A stretch of 64,000 bases of DNA from Pseudorasbora parva (GCF_024679245.1 NC_090186.1:40675681-40739680); one strand, 5' to 3'. Positions 26,837 to 41,722 are shown, numbered from the stretch's first letter. Notes: generated from the sequence alone by a model not told the origin. A program made the numbers and translations.

Positions 26837-29434
26837 CCTAGAGACACACACAGAGGAATGAAATATAGTCAGGTGATTATTCAAATAATTACTTCACACA
26901 CATTTAAATATCTCTCACATCTTAGCCCTGATTAAACTTTAAGTGGATATTTGCATGTGTAATGGTGTGGACTTTTAAAATCGTGCATGATGGTAATGAC
27001 AAAAATTAAAATAAATAAAGAGACAACATTTTGCATAATGTGTAACTAGGGTTGTCACAGTAACAAAAGTAGTCTATACCAAAACCAGTCACATTTTGCA
27101 GTTCTCAGTACCATTACAGAGCAAAAACAGTTGAATTAAGTACTTTGAAAAAGAAAATAATTATTTAAAAAAATGTTAAACCCATTTTGTCCTGTCCATT
27201 GGTTATCACTGTCAAACAACAACGCAGTTTCCGATTCAATTATTACACATTTAAAAACGGATTTCAATCCAGACATTTTGCAGTGTACTTAGAAGCATGA
27301 AAAACTAAACTTGTATTTAGATTGGGAAAGGGTAATAAACATAAAACAACAGAAGAGCTTCCCTTTATAATCACTAAGGCTTTCAATCTCTAAAGCACAA
27401 GATCACTGAGTTCTGCACACTCTCATAAAAACTCCCATTATGATAATATAAAAAGCTGTCTTACGTGTACAGTGAATGTCTTATTTACATTGTGTTTACA
27501 CTTCGTTGTTTATAATGAAGGGAATTTTAAACATGTGGCATGTGTTGAACAAAACAAAACCTTTGTGTTTTCAGTGGTGTTAAATGGATTCTTACTGACT
27601 TAGGCCATGTTCAGATAAAACTATATCCAGATTTTATCCAGAGGGGTTTTTAAAAGTCTGGACAGCAAGTAAACAAACACATGATCTCGAACCGCGTATT
27701 AAGGTGGTTTGAAATGCGATTTTTAGATGCGTCTCAGTCCGGCTGCTTAAATCAGATTTCAAACAATCTTATTCTTTTACGCCACTCTTAACGCAACACA
27801 CAACGATAAAGTCAAAACTGGTGACGCAAATGCCAGAAATATTTGTACGGTGTTCAAATTGTCCAAGTATTTTTGTATTTTCCTGTGCGACAGAATAATT
27901 CTGCACCACAACTCGACGGGACGCTTTATGGAGAGCATGATGATGCACCTGCACATTTATCCTGCATCCCTTTTGAAAGCCTCGTCATACGCAGGTATGC
28001 CCTTGTTTACAAAAGCAAGCTATGCAGAAAGGTTGGTAAAGTCTAGACACACAGATCTTATTTGATCACTTGCAATTAGTAGTCTGGACTGCCTGAAAAA
28101 ACTGATTTGATTTGCCTGCAGTATGAACATAGCCTTAATGACTAGCACTTCTAATAAGCCATTGCGTTCACATGCTCAACAGAAACGATTGGGATCATAC
28201 AAGCTCAACTTGTAAAAACATGCTGTAAATAGAAACTTTTAACATAGAGAGCGCTCCATCAAACACGAATGAGAGCGTGAAAGCAGTGTCTATCAGTGGT
28301 TAACAAATATACATTTTTTTTAGTACTCACTGATACAGTATGTTTCACAACCCTATGTTTAACAGTGTTTTTTTCAAATAGTGCAAAAATGGTTATGATG
28401 TGATGATTGTCATTTTTTTCTTGTGTTGTTACTAAAATAAATATACAATAAATAAATACACATTTCTGAAATCTCAAATCAAAGTGGTTTGGTAATGGTA
28501 CCTAATAATTTAACATCTCAGATCATGATGAAAAAAAATCTAAAAATTAATTACTGTTATCTCAACCTAACTTTAACTACCTATAAAACGTTATGGAAAA
28601 AGAAAATGGACTGGAGTTTTTTCTAAAATGTTCATTATCATGGTAATTATTCTTTGCTATAAAAAGTACACAACTGCACATAAATATGAAATTAATTAAA
28701 AATATATTAATATTCGCACATACATACACACAAACACACATACATAAATACATACGCATCATTTTAACATTTAACATTTATTCTATATTTTAAATACTTA
28801 AAATAAACAAGAAAAAGAAATCCTGCACACTATACCAACTTCCAAAACGTATTGAAATTTATTTAGCAGTAGTTTCTGTCCATGACCTTCATCAAATGAC
28901 TGATGTTTACTGCACTGGGTTTTGATAAAGGCCTTTGTCCTTTGCACGTATTAAGTGCTTCGGTTAATAGTTAATTGATTATATTTTAATTACATTATAA
29001 AAGGGGGAAATGTGGATGGGGAAGAAAAGAATGTAAAAACTGAGAAATTCTGACCAGTGTAACATTTCAACCCTCTCAACAACCAGGAAATTTTGGTCCC
29101 ACTTTATATTAGGTGGCCTTAACTACTATGTACTTACATCAGAAAGTAAGTACAATGTACTTATTGTGTTCATATTGTATTGCAAAACACATTTGCTGAT
29201 ATTAAGGTGAGATACATGTAAAGTTAGGGACAGGTGTGGTGTGGGTAGTTTATGGGTAAAGCTATTGGTAAGGGAAGTGCCCACTGTGTAATTATAAATG
29301 TAACAACAGAAATGAATTACACATGTAATTACATGCAGGTATTTTTTAACATGTAAGTACAATGTAAAAACATCTATGTACAATAAGTGCATTGTATCAA
29401 ATGATTAACTCAAATGTTAGTACAAAATAGTTAA

Positions 29435-30205
29435 AGGGTTACTTCAGCGATTAGCATATGGCTTTGTATCAGTAGAAACCCTGGAGAATATTCAAATTAT
29501 TGTGCTTTCCGCCCTCATATCTCCCTGAGACAAGAGATTTATGCATTTTATTTCTGGAAAAATTCCTCCTATGATGCAAAATGACGATTTTTGCATCATA
29601 GGAGGAATGTTTGCCCAGAGGCTAAAGACTACAGCCAGCAGAGGGAGCCATTTCCGCATGTTTTGAATCCGCGCATGGGGGATGGGAGATTACACTCAGC
29701 TGGCAGGGAGAGCTCAGCTTGCAGACAGGATCATTTAAACGGAGCTATGGTGAGCAATGTAAGTCTTTTAACTTCTCAAATTAATTTCTATGAAAGTTAA
29801 GCTTGCAAAGGCATGAACTGAAACGCGTGCCAGACTGAACTCGCGTTGTGAATGTATGCCGCGAATGTAGTCGCGATTACCTCAGCTCTCATCACTCGTG
29901 CAGTTAGTGCTCAGTGCTGTGATACTCGCGCGGTGACTCACTCATTATATTGAACACACACGTTCAGTTTTTAATTGTAGTGTCTTCTCTAACTCAGTCT
30001 CTGTAATCAAGTTGGTGGCGTTGGGAATGGCACAGGGCAGCGAAGCATTCTGGGCATTGTAGTCTTTCATCCCCATGGGACAAAAATACATTTTCTGTCT
30101 TTTCTCAGTCTAGAAGACACCAAATTCAAAAATAATTTCACATTTCTACTGCATTGATGACCCAGTTTAAATACAGATTCATCTTCCCAGCGCTGAAGTA
30201 CCCCT
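29435..30205. mobile_element. TTAA-flanked element in dtnb intron
   Basis: Inverted ends AGGGTTACTTCAGCG and CGCTGAAGTACCCCT, flanked by TTAA (29431-29434 and 30206-30209). 771 bases, no coding sequence recognised. Confidence 0.85.
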
Positions 30206-30852
30206 TTAAGGCCATCTTATATAAAGTGAGTCCGAAACGTTTTCTTAGGAAGAGTTAAAGGTTACCACCCTTTATTGTGACATTCACAGACAACTGAATA
30301 TCCCAAACAGTTGCATCTTAATAAAGAACAGAACCAAATCTCTCTAACTGCAAAGCACTGAAGCATGTGTACACACACATTCCTGCAGGGATTTGCTGGT
30401 CTCCGGTGAGACTTACCCATAATCCCCTGGGACACAGAGGCACAAACACTAAAAACAGTTAACTCAAACAAAACTTAACTATAACTGTCATCCAAACACT
30501 TGGTAAGAACTCATTCCTTCATTTATTCAACATCTTTTTCAACCAAATCACATTGTTGTTCTGTCTTTATTGCCGTAAAATCTTTTTATTTGAACTCTAT
30601 TAGGAGTTTCTGCACTAACACACACACACACACACACACACTTGAGTGGGAATTATTTCTCAAACAGTCGGCCCAGACGTGTGGCACCTTACTGCTAAAA
30701 CATTCCAGTGTCCTGAACTCACATTAACACTCATCACACAAACACATTAAAAATCATTAACACACACCAGTTCCAAAAACACACAAACACACTAACTTCA
30801 GCTGTGGGAATGAAACTTCCTATTACGGTTTAATGTTTTACACAATGATCTG

Positions 30853-31100
30853 TGCCATGGGTTTCCACAAAAATATGTAGCAGCACAACTATTTTCAACA
30901 TTGATAATAATAATAAATGTCTCTTGAGCTTCAAATCCTCATATCAGAATGATTTCTAAAGGATCATGTGACACTGAAGACTGAAGTAATGATGACGAAA
31001 ATTCAGCTTAGACATCACAAGAATAAACTGCATTTTACGATACATTCAAATAGAAATCAGTTATTTTAAATTGTAATATTTCACAATAATATTACTGTTT
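30853..31100 (-). repeat. interspersed repeat, same family, reverse copy
   Basis: Contains TAAAGGATCATGTGACACTG. It lies about 180 bases from the second 5' UTR exon of dtnb. Confidence 0.75.
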
Positions 31101-31280
31101 TTACTGTATTTTAGGTCAATTAAATTCTGCCGTTAAGAGCAAAAGAAATGCATTTCAAAAACACATCGTACTGACACCAAACTTATGAACTGCAGTGTAA
31201 GAATGAAACACTGAAATACAACTAGAATATGAAATGCAGAAGTATAGGACAACGAGGAGGAAACACCTGGGGTTAGTTAC

Positions 31281-31323
31281 CTGATCTCGGCTGCAGGTCA
31301 GGCAGAAGAGCGCATCAAGAGGC
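31281..31323 (-). other. dtnb: dtnb probable second 5' UTR exon
   Basis: A 43-base segment is bounded by a good acceptor (CTTCCTGTTTTCAG) and a good donor (CAG then GTAACT) on the minus strand. It lies between the putative first exon and the start-codon exon and carries no reading frame joined to the ATG. It is inferred to be untranslated; a transcript would settle it. Confidence 0.5.
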
Positions 31324-32741
31324 CTGAAAACAGGAAGAAAGTGAGATGATCAGAAATGTGTTCTCTTCAGTTGAGTCACACACTGTCACACGACACACAG
31401 ATTAATCACCACAAATTATTCGACCTACTGTCTGTGGTCTTTTTTTTTTGACCGCTAATGTTTACTTATGTCAGTCTGTCATTCACATCTGCTCCTGTGA
31501 CATCCCATGCACAATCAGCATTTCATATGACATTTCCTTTATTTGTCAGTCACACATAAATGAACAAGATATGATTTCTGTAATAGTAAACGAAATGGTT
31601 TCGAATACACAACGCCAATGTTTTCATATTTATCCTCATTATACCCAATTTGTTTAAATATCATACATTTTTGATTATTTAAATATTGTTTGTTCTACAT
31701 GCTAACCATATTTTAACCATTCATACTTTTTTACTCAATTAATTAAATTTTCTTCACAATGAACAAATTTATGCTGATTCTAAGTAACTTGGATACATAA
31801 AACAATAAAATATGAATAAAATAAAATGCAAATCCTTAATAATAAAATGACAAATACATATTTTATTATTACTTTATTATTTATTTTAAATATATAGCTT
31901 ATTACTTTATGTTAAAAAAAAACTGTACAATCCAAATAGATGGAAATTTACATGCAACTGAAATAGATACATATTAAGTTGTCATGTATTCTGACTAGGG
32001 CTGGGTAAAAAAAATAATGATTTCTCGATTTTAATTGATTCTCATTTTTACGAACCAATATTGATTCTAAAATCCCAAGAGACGAAAAGTCAACCTGTTT
32101 TCATTAGAATGAACAGAACATCGCACCTCCCATCCAATAGCTAGATTTAAAATTATGTCCATTTTGTTGTGAATTGAAATCGAATTGAAATTTTAATTTT
32201 AATTCTGTATCATGATCAACACGAGCAGCTCATTTCAGCTCTTATTAGACAGCTGTTCACAATTAACTCAAACACACCGTCTCTGTACAACCACAACCAC
32301 CCTCAAAGTGGAAGTAGAGGAGAAGTCACACAGATGGGCGGCAGTGAATACTATTCCTGTCAGCCACCCAAACTTATGACCTTTCACTCAAACACCATAA
32401 GTGGAAAACAATTATGTAAAGGCACCATATGAGGAAAGTGTGTGTAAGTGTGTGTGTATGTGGTCAGGCAAATTTTAGCCTCTGCTGATGCAGTTCATTC
32501 TCGAACCTCCATTCATATCTGCCGTCAAACCAAGAGTTGACACCGCAGCCTATCGAACACTAAACTAGAAAAGAATGTTGTTGCTATACTCACACCGACT
32601 AATAATGACAGATATTAATAATACTGCCAGATACTATTCACAGGTTCACTGCTGAGCAATTATGAAACATTGGCTACATACCAGAGCTCAACATACAAGC
32701 AGCTAACAAACTGTATGTCTGTCCGCCTGTCTCTGTCTCAG

Positions 32742-34218
32742 TCTAATACAAAAGTATTAGGACACCCCTCCATATAATTTATTTCAGGTGTGTCAATAAC
32801 TTCCATTGCCCACAGGTGTAAAAAAGAAAACACCTAGGCATACAGGTGCATTAATGAAAAAATGGGTGGCTCTCAGCAGCTCAATGAATTCAAGCGTAAC
32901 CGTGATAGTTTGCCACCCGTGCAATAAGTTAATTTCTGAAATTTCCTCACTACTAAATATTCCACAGTCAACTCTTAGTGGTATTATAACAAAGTGTAAA
33001 CAATTGGGAACAGAAACAAGTGATAGGCCATATAAAATAACAGAATGGGGTCAACACATGCTGAGGTGCACAGTGTACAGAAGTCACCAACTTTTTGCAG
33101 AGTCAATAGCTACAGACCTCCAAACGTAATGTGGCATTCAGATTAGCTCAAGAACAGTGCATAAAGAGCTTCATGATAGTGTTGTCAAAAGTACCGACCG
33201 CGATACCAATTCGGTACTGAAATGTTAAAAATATGACACTTTGAGCGCTGTTGAGCGGAATCGTAAACACCTCTGACTGGCCACTGTGCTCACGCGCTCA
33301 TCAAATAGGTCTATGATTGGCTACTTTGATCAGCGCTTCACAAACATGTTGTAAAAATACATCAATGACGCGTTTCACGGAGCGCTTACACAGATACACA
33401 CAGAGCGTTTGAATGTAGGTGTCTATCAGCCTACCGGTCCGCTGGTCGACGCCTGCTTGTGCTTTCAAACGCTCCCGCTCCCGCTTTCAAAACACTTTTC
33501 AAACACTTCCGTGTTGTTTCAAACCGCTGCCGTGAGTTGATCATTGTAGCCAATCACAGGCACATCCGATGAGCGCGTGAGCACAATGGCCAGTCAGAGG
33601 TGTTTACGATTACAGCTCAACAGTGCTCGAAGCGTCACATTTTTAACATTTCAGTTCCGATTTGGTATCGCGGTCGGTACTTTTGACAACACTACTTCAT
33701 GAAATGTGTTTGGTGGAGGGGGGATTATGGTGTGGGGTTGTTTTTCAGGGGTTGGGCTTTGCCCCTTAGTTCCAGTGAAAGGAACTCTCAATGCTTCAGC
33801 ATACAAAGACATTTTGGACAATTTCATGCTCCCAACTTTGTAGGAACAGTTTGGAGATGGCCCCTTCCTGTTCCAAAATGACTGCGCACCAGTGCACAAA
33901 CCATAAAGACATGGATGAGCGAGTTTGGTTTGGAGGAACTTGACTGGCCTGACCTTAACCTGATAGAACAGCTTTGGGATGAATTAGAGCGGAGACTGAG
34001 AGCCAGGCCTTCTCATCCAACATCAGTGCCTGAGCACAGATGCGCTTCTAGAAGAATAGTAAAAAAATTCCCATAAACACACTCCTAAACCTTGTGGAAA
34101 GCCTTCCTAGAAAAATTGAAGCAGACAAAGCTGCAACTCTGTACTAAACCCATGATTAAGAGTGGGATGTCATTAAAGTTCATGTAAAGGCAGGTGTCCC
34201 AAAACTTTTGGCAATATA
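32742..34218 (+). mobile_element. second family of Tc1-like element, degraded, with nested MITE
   Basis: The right end GGTGTCCCAAAACTTTTGGC and a degraded left end (ATACAAAAGTATTAGGACAC) bracket transposase pieces: ISEISSLLNIPQSTLSGIIT near 32922, and after the nested insertion [20 protein letters not shown] with later LTGLTLT-type DDE-region remains. There are many stops. It lies in dtnb intron 1, divided by the hAT-like element at 33177-33694. Confidence 0.85.
33177..33694. mobile_element. non-autonomous hAT-type MITE
   Basis: A 518-base element with inverted ends TAGTGTTGTCAAAAGTACCG, flanked by a perfect 8-base duplication CTTCATGA (33169-33176 and 33695-33702). An 8-base duplication is typical of hAT transposons. 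No coding sequence. It interrupts the Tc1-like transposase, so it inserted later. Confidence 0.9.
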
Positions 34219-34219
34219 G

Positions 34220-34640
<421 letters not shown>

Positions 34641-35924
34641 TATTTTTTTATTTTTGGCAACCGGCCTGAAACTTGGACATTGTCATGTGTGTTTGCTGAA
34701 GAATATAGAAGTAACTGTGTGTGGGGTAATAATTAAACAAGTCATTAAACTGTGAAAATGCAAGTATGCAATAAAGGTGCACAATTACATTTAATTCATG
34801 TTAGGTCATTTAATCAGCTGGTTTAAAACAGAATGAACTCTCTACAGTAACAGAGGTGTATGACTGTGTTATGGAAACATTTACCACAGTAACATTTGCT
34901 TTGACGACCACAACTGACAGCTCCATCTGCTTGTTTACACACCATGCATGCTTAAGTGCTGCATGTATATTTAGCAGCTAAGTGTCTTTCTGTATTAATC
35001 ATCTGAAGATATTTCCTTTGAGTTAGAGGAGCTTGTATTCTTTTCTTCCAGCGCCAGCTCATATCAGTTTCTCTGACGTGACGTTGAGCGAATGATTGAA
35101 TATCTCCTTTTGGGAGAACAACAAAAGCCTTCCGACGGTTCCCGCGGACAGCGGCCCTGATCTCCCTTTCAGACTTTCCTCTGAGCTGAATGAGAGAAAG
35201 ACTGCGATGAGAACAATGTCTGTGCACAAAAATAAGAACAAACTCAGTTGTTGGGGTTGCGACGTCACATCCATTCAGCAAAGAAGTGACGGAGTAGGCT
35301 TACAAGAGAGATTATGTGTGTGTGTTTGTGTTTCACAGGACTGGCATGAGCTCTATTTGCATTTCGTATAGAGAGACAAATAAGGATAAAAGCCCAGAAG
35401 TTAAACACACAGAAGAAGGTAACTAAGGAAACCTGTCAAGAATACATCCGGCTCATATTTCACCTCAAAAATCAAGATAGAAAGTAGTTGTATTTGGTAT
35501 TAGGAAATGTAAGCCTTTTTAGAAACATTAAAAGCTATGAGAATGAATCACATAACCCCCCCATCCTCAATTCTCATGACAATAAAATATAAATTTATAT
35601 AAAAATTGATATATTCCAAGACAGTACAAAATATAAAGACAGTTAAACATCCGGAATCATTAATAATGGGAATATGAGTTGAATAATGAGAGAGAAAAAA
35701 ACAATGCCACAATGGCCATGAAAATATCTCAAGAGGTTGTATTATGCTCTTTTATATTTTTAACTGTCTTTAGTGTAATGTTGCTGTTTGAACATGATTC
35801 TGTCCGATTGTCTTGAGTTTTCTTCCAGGAATGAACACGTCACAATATTCCTCAATTGAAATCATTCCCGCCTAAGGTAAACTCAAGATAAAGTGTCGGG
35901 GCCTGATTGAGCTGCGATAGGGCT

Positions 35925-37728
35925 TAGCCTGACGTGGTCATACTCAATTCTAAAAAGAAAATGAGTCTGAAACTGCTCCATTGGGCTGTGATTATGGGGC
36001 GTGTTTCAACCGAACCAGGAAAAACATCAATTGGATAGACCAACAACCAATCAGAACAACGAAGCGACGCTTTGTCAAATGTCAACAGAGCTCAACTGCA
36101 CTGTGTCGCCAAGTCCGTGTTTTTTTCCGCGGCTTGTTTTCTATGTCCACGGGTATAAGCGACTATTATGTGATATATAGACCCAGAATTTTAGCAGGCA
36201 ACCTTACCAAAACACCCAAACACAAAACACCTTCTTTTTTTTTCCCGGAGAACCCCCCAGCACGGCTCTGTGATGAGTCGTAAATGCTGCTACATCTAAA
36301 AAGCAAATAGACACACGACTGCGATAATGTATAGTTTATCTAATATCTTCTAGCCTTTTTGGGTTAATTAAAGATGGGGTAGGAGCTTTCCGGTAAAAAT
36401 TGTTGATATTTAAAATCACCAAAACAAACACGCCCCTACCCTCAAAAATATCTTGCCCCTATTTTGATAGCTCCGCCCCACACATACGTACTAATCAAGA
36501 TCAAATATTCAATGAAAAAGTCTCCCCTTCCATCACAAAAACACAAACCTGTTCTCATGAACAGCTCGATAGTAGCTACACGAGCACGACAGTCCAGCTA
36601 AAGACATATTACAATTATGACCGGATAAGGGTTATATAGATCATGAAAAGAGGAAACAAACATATATTAGGAGTATAGTATCTTACTTGTCGGACACATT
36701 TTGTGAGCTGACGCTTGAAACAGACAGTGAGGAGATTTAGACGCTCCATACGGTGTGGAAATGCTGGTTCAGCCGACCAATCAGAGGACACTGCACTATT
36801 CAAAAGGAGGGGCAACATGTCAAATTTGAGAAAAATGTCTTTTGAACATTCAAGCATGAAAACCTATTCAAGTAGACCTAAAAAAATCGTATGACATAAT
36901 GATATATGACAATACAACATATATTATAAACCTACAATGATTCAGAACTCAACCTAGTAACATGCTCTGTTAGCCTGGATGCCAGCCAAACTTAGCCCCG
37001 CCCACAACATTTTTAGGTCGGGCGGTTTGGTCGGGACTCGATCCATAGAGGAGTGATTATGCCTGAACAGAAATTGTTCGGACCAGTGGAATTATCAGGG
37101 CGGGCTTTAGACGATGTGTAAGCATCCACGTCATCTAAGGGGCTTGGATTATATATGTTCGAATCCTAAACGGAGAGCTTGTTTGTATATGCATTCACCT
37201 TCACTATTTCTCTCAGAAATGATGATCATGTTGGGTAAGTATTCTGTGTATCATTAAATTATTTTATGTTTTTACAACACCGTCAAAGATTGTTTATTCC
37301 AGCGTGTCCAGACAGGGTTGCCAAGTTTTTACAACAAAACCCTCCAACTACTAGCCCTAAACAATAGCTTCTCGGGGGGTTCTCTGGGAAAGAAATGGTG
37401 TTTGGGGGGTAAAATATGTGTTATTTTGGCAAGGTTGCCTGCTAAAATTTGCACTCATGGGTCTATATATCACATAATAGTTGCTTCAACCCGTGAACAT
37501 AGAAAACAACCCGCGGAAAAAAAACGCAGACTTGGCAACACAATGCAGTTGAGCTCTGTTGACAATTGACAACTAGCGTATTGCGCCGCTTCGTTGCTCT
37601 GATTGGTTGTTGGTCTATCCAATTGATGTCTTTCCTGGTTCGGTTGAAACACACCTCATAATCACAGCCCAATAGAGCAGTTTCAGACTCCTATTCTGAC
37701 TAGAATTGAGTATGACCACGTCAGGCTA
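35925..37728. mobile_element. 1.8-kb foldback element in dtnb intron 1
   Basis: TAGCCTGACGTGGTCATACT at the left faces AGTATGACCACGTCAGGCTA at the right. The arms are complementary for about 330 bases (35925-36258 and 37373-37728), including the sequence around CAATTGGATAGACCAACAACC. The middle (about 36370-37300) is unrelated AT-rich or other repeat DNA. The target duplication is not clear (possibly TA). Confidence 0.82.
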
Positions 37729-37922
37729 ATGCTCTGTGCTTTCAGTTTCAGAAGTGTGTTAAAGGTTCAAAATATTCTGCGGCCTGTAGACTGATGTCAC
37801 TAAATGTGGACACACTGTCACCTTTTAGGGTCTGCTGGTTCATGAGATTATTTTATGACATCCTAATTCTGGAGGAGGCCGTCCTGTCTGAATGCCACTG
37901 TGGATGTGGACATGCATGCATG

Positions 37923-37925
<3 letters not shown>

Positions 37926-38001
<76 letters not shown>

Positions 38002-38074
38002 CAGCAGGTAGGCAGAACATCCGATGAGGGGGACAAACATTCCAAAGATTCCGGATCTCAAACCTCTGTCAACC

Positions 38075-38141
<67 letters not shown>
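37926..38141. repeat. paired TG arrays, dtnb intron 1
   Basis: TG runs at 37926-37999 and about 38080-38141, separated by 80 bases of unique sequence. Confidence 0.97.
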
Positions 38142-38144
<3 letters not shown>

Positions 38145-38416
38145 TTACACAGGTCACATGAATAAATGGATTTCAAACACTTTGTTTTAAGAAGCCAAAG
38201 CGCAGCAGGGGCCCCTTTCACTTGCACACACACATACAAAAGTACAGCCTGGCATGAAAATACTCTCATGGTTATTTTTGCCTTTGTGACGACTTGACGA
38301 CTCTCTGGTCTGGTATGAACATGCACAATATCTCAAACGCTACCAAACCTCTATCCACATAGCTAAGCCTTCACAGTTATCACGTCAGTAATCAACTTGG
38401 TTGGCTTTTACTTGTG

Positions 38417-38452
<36 letters not shown>

Positions 38453-39530
38453 CACATACTGGCTGTGCTCGTAATAACTTGCTCTGGCTTAGATTAATCT
38501 CACTTCAGCACAAACAGCCCCTTACGAAAAGTGTTTTTAGGTCACCATAATGAAAGCAGCATAAAAGAATAAAAACTTTTCAGTAAGGGCCTTAATGTTA
38601 AAAACGCTGCTTATTAACAAAGAAATCCAATTCAGCATCAGATAGAAAACAGAAAAACTAAAATACATTCTTACAAAAAGATGGTGTACCATGATACTAA
38701 ATGAGCTATGAGCATACATTACTTACAAAAAAACGAGTACCGTAGAAACACCGTGTTTTCTTATGGACATTGCACCATGGTATTTTTGGAAACACACTGG
38801 AATAGCACCATGTAAATAAATACCATGGTACATGAATTTCAGTACCATGGTATAAAATAACTATGCAGGCTATAATAATATGAAACTTTTTTTTCTTTTT
38901 TGTAAAACACTGTTCCAATCCAAAGTACTTCAAAGTATTATTATCATTGTACATGGTAAAACATGGTAATACCATGGTATTGGTGTCAGTGCATTTTTTG
39001 AGTTTCTCTTTCTGACTTCCTACACAATGACAACGGAAACACAACACGACACACACGTACCAACTGAAAAAAAAATCTTCCATAAACACACAAATACACA
39101 CGAAAAGCCGAAATCTCTCCTACGAACATCTGACGTTGAATAAGAAGTTGCAGTTTTAGGATGTTTCGCGTTTGTTGTTCGTTTAACGGAAACGGTTGCA
39201 TGCGCAGGAACAGATTTGACCAATCTACATGTAAATAAACCCCCAACATCTACATGAGTATGTTATATAGTCAATAACTATTACAATGACTTTATGTCTT
39301 TAAGTTACAGGAATGAAGAGATGAAAGCGAGCAGCAGCCATGTTGTCAAACATTAGTTCACTTCATTCAGAGTTTCTTTCCTGCAGATGCGAGCACGTTT
39401 TTATAGTTTATAATGCTATATTTTCAGTTATAGCGGTATATTATCGTGTACAGTTCTAGGTTTTGGTTTGTAGTTGTGTGTTTAATGGAGATTTACTGAA
39501 GTGACGAGCAGAAGTTCGGTTTTGACTCAC

Positions 39531-39610
39531 CGGAGCGAATTTCCGCCGCTCTGATCCCGTTAAAAGCCTCCAACATCAGACTCTCATCTCAGTCTGTAGT
39601 TTCTCATTAT
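39531..39610 (-). other. dtnb: dtnb probable first (non-coding) exon
   Basis: On the minus strand, unique sequence ends in CTCCG followed by a strong donor GTGAGTCAAAACC at 39530. It lies upstream of the start-codon exon and next to a CT/CA array. The 5' limit (transcription start) is not visible and 39610 is nominal. It contains no coding continuation, which fits a 5' UTR exon. Inferred from donor quality and position only. Confidence 0.5.
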
Positions 39611-39707
39611 ATTCTCATTGTATCAGATGATTCAGAGCTGTTGAGTCACGATTCATTCACGAGTTCTCCGGTGTAACGGCAGAGCGACTCTGAGTGAACG
39701 CCATACT

Positions 39708-39815
<108 letters not shown>

Positions 39816-40367
39816 TTGCACTCCGTTATTACACATAATATTGCCAGAATATGACAAAATAGAGGCCATTATAATAAATAAATAAAATAATGTTATTTAT
39901 TTTAGATTTTTTTAATTAAATATTTATTATTTCTTATATAGGATTTTTTTTAACATAAATTGTATTATATTAGCTAATAATAGGACAGTAGTGGAGTATT
40001 TTTACTTTCTACTCAAGTACATTTTTAAGTATATACTTAATCAGTGTTTTTCTTTGTAAAACTTTTACTTCACTGCATTCCAAAGCATAATATATAATGT
40101 CATACTTTTTACTGCACTACATTTCATAAATAAAAGTTGTTGTTTTCTTACCTCTAATACTTAATTACATTAAAAAAATTACTTAAAACTTACTCAAGTA
40201 AAACTTTGAATTACTTTTACATGCGTAAAAGTATACAGTACATTTTTATGTAATTAAGTATTAAATGATATTCATTATGAAATGTATGGCAGTAAAAAGT
40301 ACAATATTATGTTTTGGAATGTTGTGAAGTAAAAGTTTTCCAAAGAAGAACACTGATAAAGTACATA

Positions 40368-41680
40368 CAGTCCCTGACAAAAGTCTTGTCGCTTATCTAT
40401 TTTCTAGAAATACCTGATATTAACCTGACTTTTAATTAATTCATTGGTGTTAGAAATAGCTCATATGAAAAGCTAAAACCCTCCCAAATGATGTTTAATG
40501 CACTGAAATAAATAATGTTCACAGAAAAAATATTTATCATTTAATCAAGACGGAAAGGTCAAATTTTGGCAAGACAAAAGTTTTGTCGCCTATACAGAAA
40601 TTGAACAAATTTACTGCAAATACAAAAATATGTCAGCAAATTAAGTTGTGGTGCTTAATTAAAATCCAAATTTAATATCTTGTATGACTTCCATGAGCTT
40701 GAAGGACTGCATCCATGCGGTTTGGCAAGGATTCATACAATTACATACATACATACCCCAGACCATGATTTTTCCGCCACCAAACTTCACTGTTTTCTGG
40801 GTGAATCTCGGATCCATTCGGGCACTAGTAGGTCTCCTGCAATATTTGCGGCGACTGTGGTGTAATTCAACAGAAGATTCATCTGAAAAATCCACCTTTT
40901 GCCACTTTTCCTGCGTCCATTCTTTTAGCATGCTGTGGGCCTTGGCAAATGCCACACGGTTTTTCAATTGTCTTTTGTTTAGTGCTGGCTTCTGGGCACT
41001 GATTCGACCATGGAGGCCATTTCGAGACAGAATCCGACAAACTGTTCTGGTTGACACAGGGACTTCAGGTGACCAGGTCTCGTGGAGCTCTGCTGCAGTG
41101 GAAAATGGGCTGGCCTTGGATTTTCGAGCCAACAAACGGTCCTCTTGAGCAGTTGTCTTGCGGTGTCTGCCTGACCAGGGCTTGTCAAAAACGTCTCCAG
41201 TCTCTTCAAATCTTTTTTTTTATCCTCTGTACTTGACGCTGAGACACATTGAAGGTGTCTGCCACATCAGCAGTGGATCTGGTCTTCAGCCTCCTGATAA
41301 TCAAAACTTTAGTCTCAGGGTGAATCTTAGGCATGTTTGCAGAGGTCTAGTTGCAGTTGATGTGAAGGTCTAGTGTACTGGGGTTCTTTTTATACACACT
41401 TGAGACCTAATTGATCCATTATTAGTCACAGGTGAAGCTCATATGACAAGGTGACAACACGTATGTCTTTGCAAAAATTGACTCAATGGGCTTTACCAAG
41501 CTGTGAATATTAGAATACTTTTTGAAAGTTTAGTTTTTCACTGAAACATTATCACAAAAGCTGGTGGGATTAAAATGAGCCATTTCTTGTAAAAAAAAAA
41601 AAAAATCTTGATTAGAAATATATTTCAGCGGCACTTTAGGTCAATTTGTACACAAGCGACAAGACTTTTGTCAGGGACTG
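40368..41680 (-). mobile_element. Tc1/mariner element, copy 2, internally deleted
   Basis: Same terminal repeats and TA duplications (40366-40367, 41681-41682) as copy 1 but opposite orientation, and 323 bases shorter. The transposase reads in order to KIMVWG and then jumps to sequence from the extreme C-terminus, so the DDE catalytic core is deleted. An extra A in the A-run after the first domain shifts the frame. It sits inside the right arm of an older palindromic element. Confidence 0.92.
40659..41328 (-). pseudogene. Tc1-like transposase remnant
   Basis: A 158-codon open segment starts inside the old gene with SKASPFSTAAELHETW and ends after KIMVWG in unrelated frame. The N-terminal domain lies upstream in another frame. 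The catalytic core is missing. Confidence 0.9.
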
Positions 41681-41722
41681 TATACTTGAAAAACAACATT
41701 ACTTGGAAAGAAAAAGTACTTC

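Noticed and set aside
41158..41373. Plus-strand frame over Tc1 copy 2
   Set aside because: Antisense shadow of the decayed transposase.
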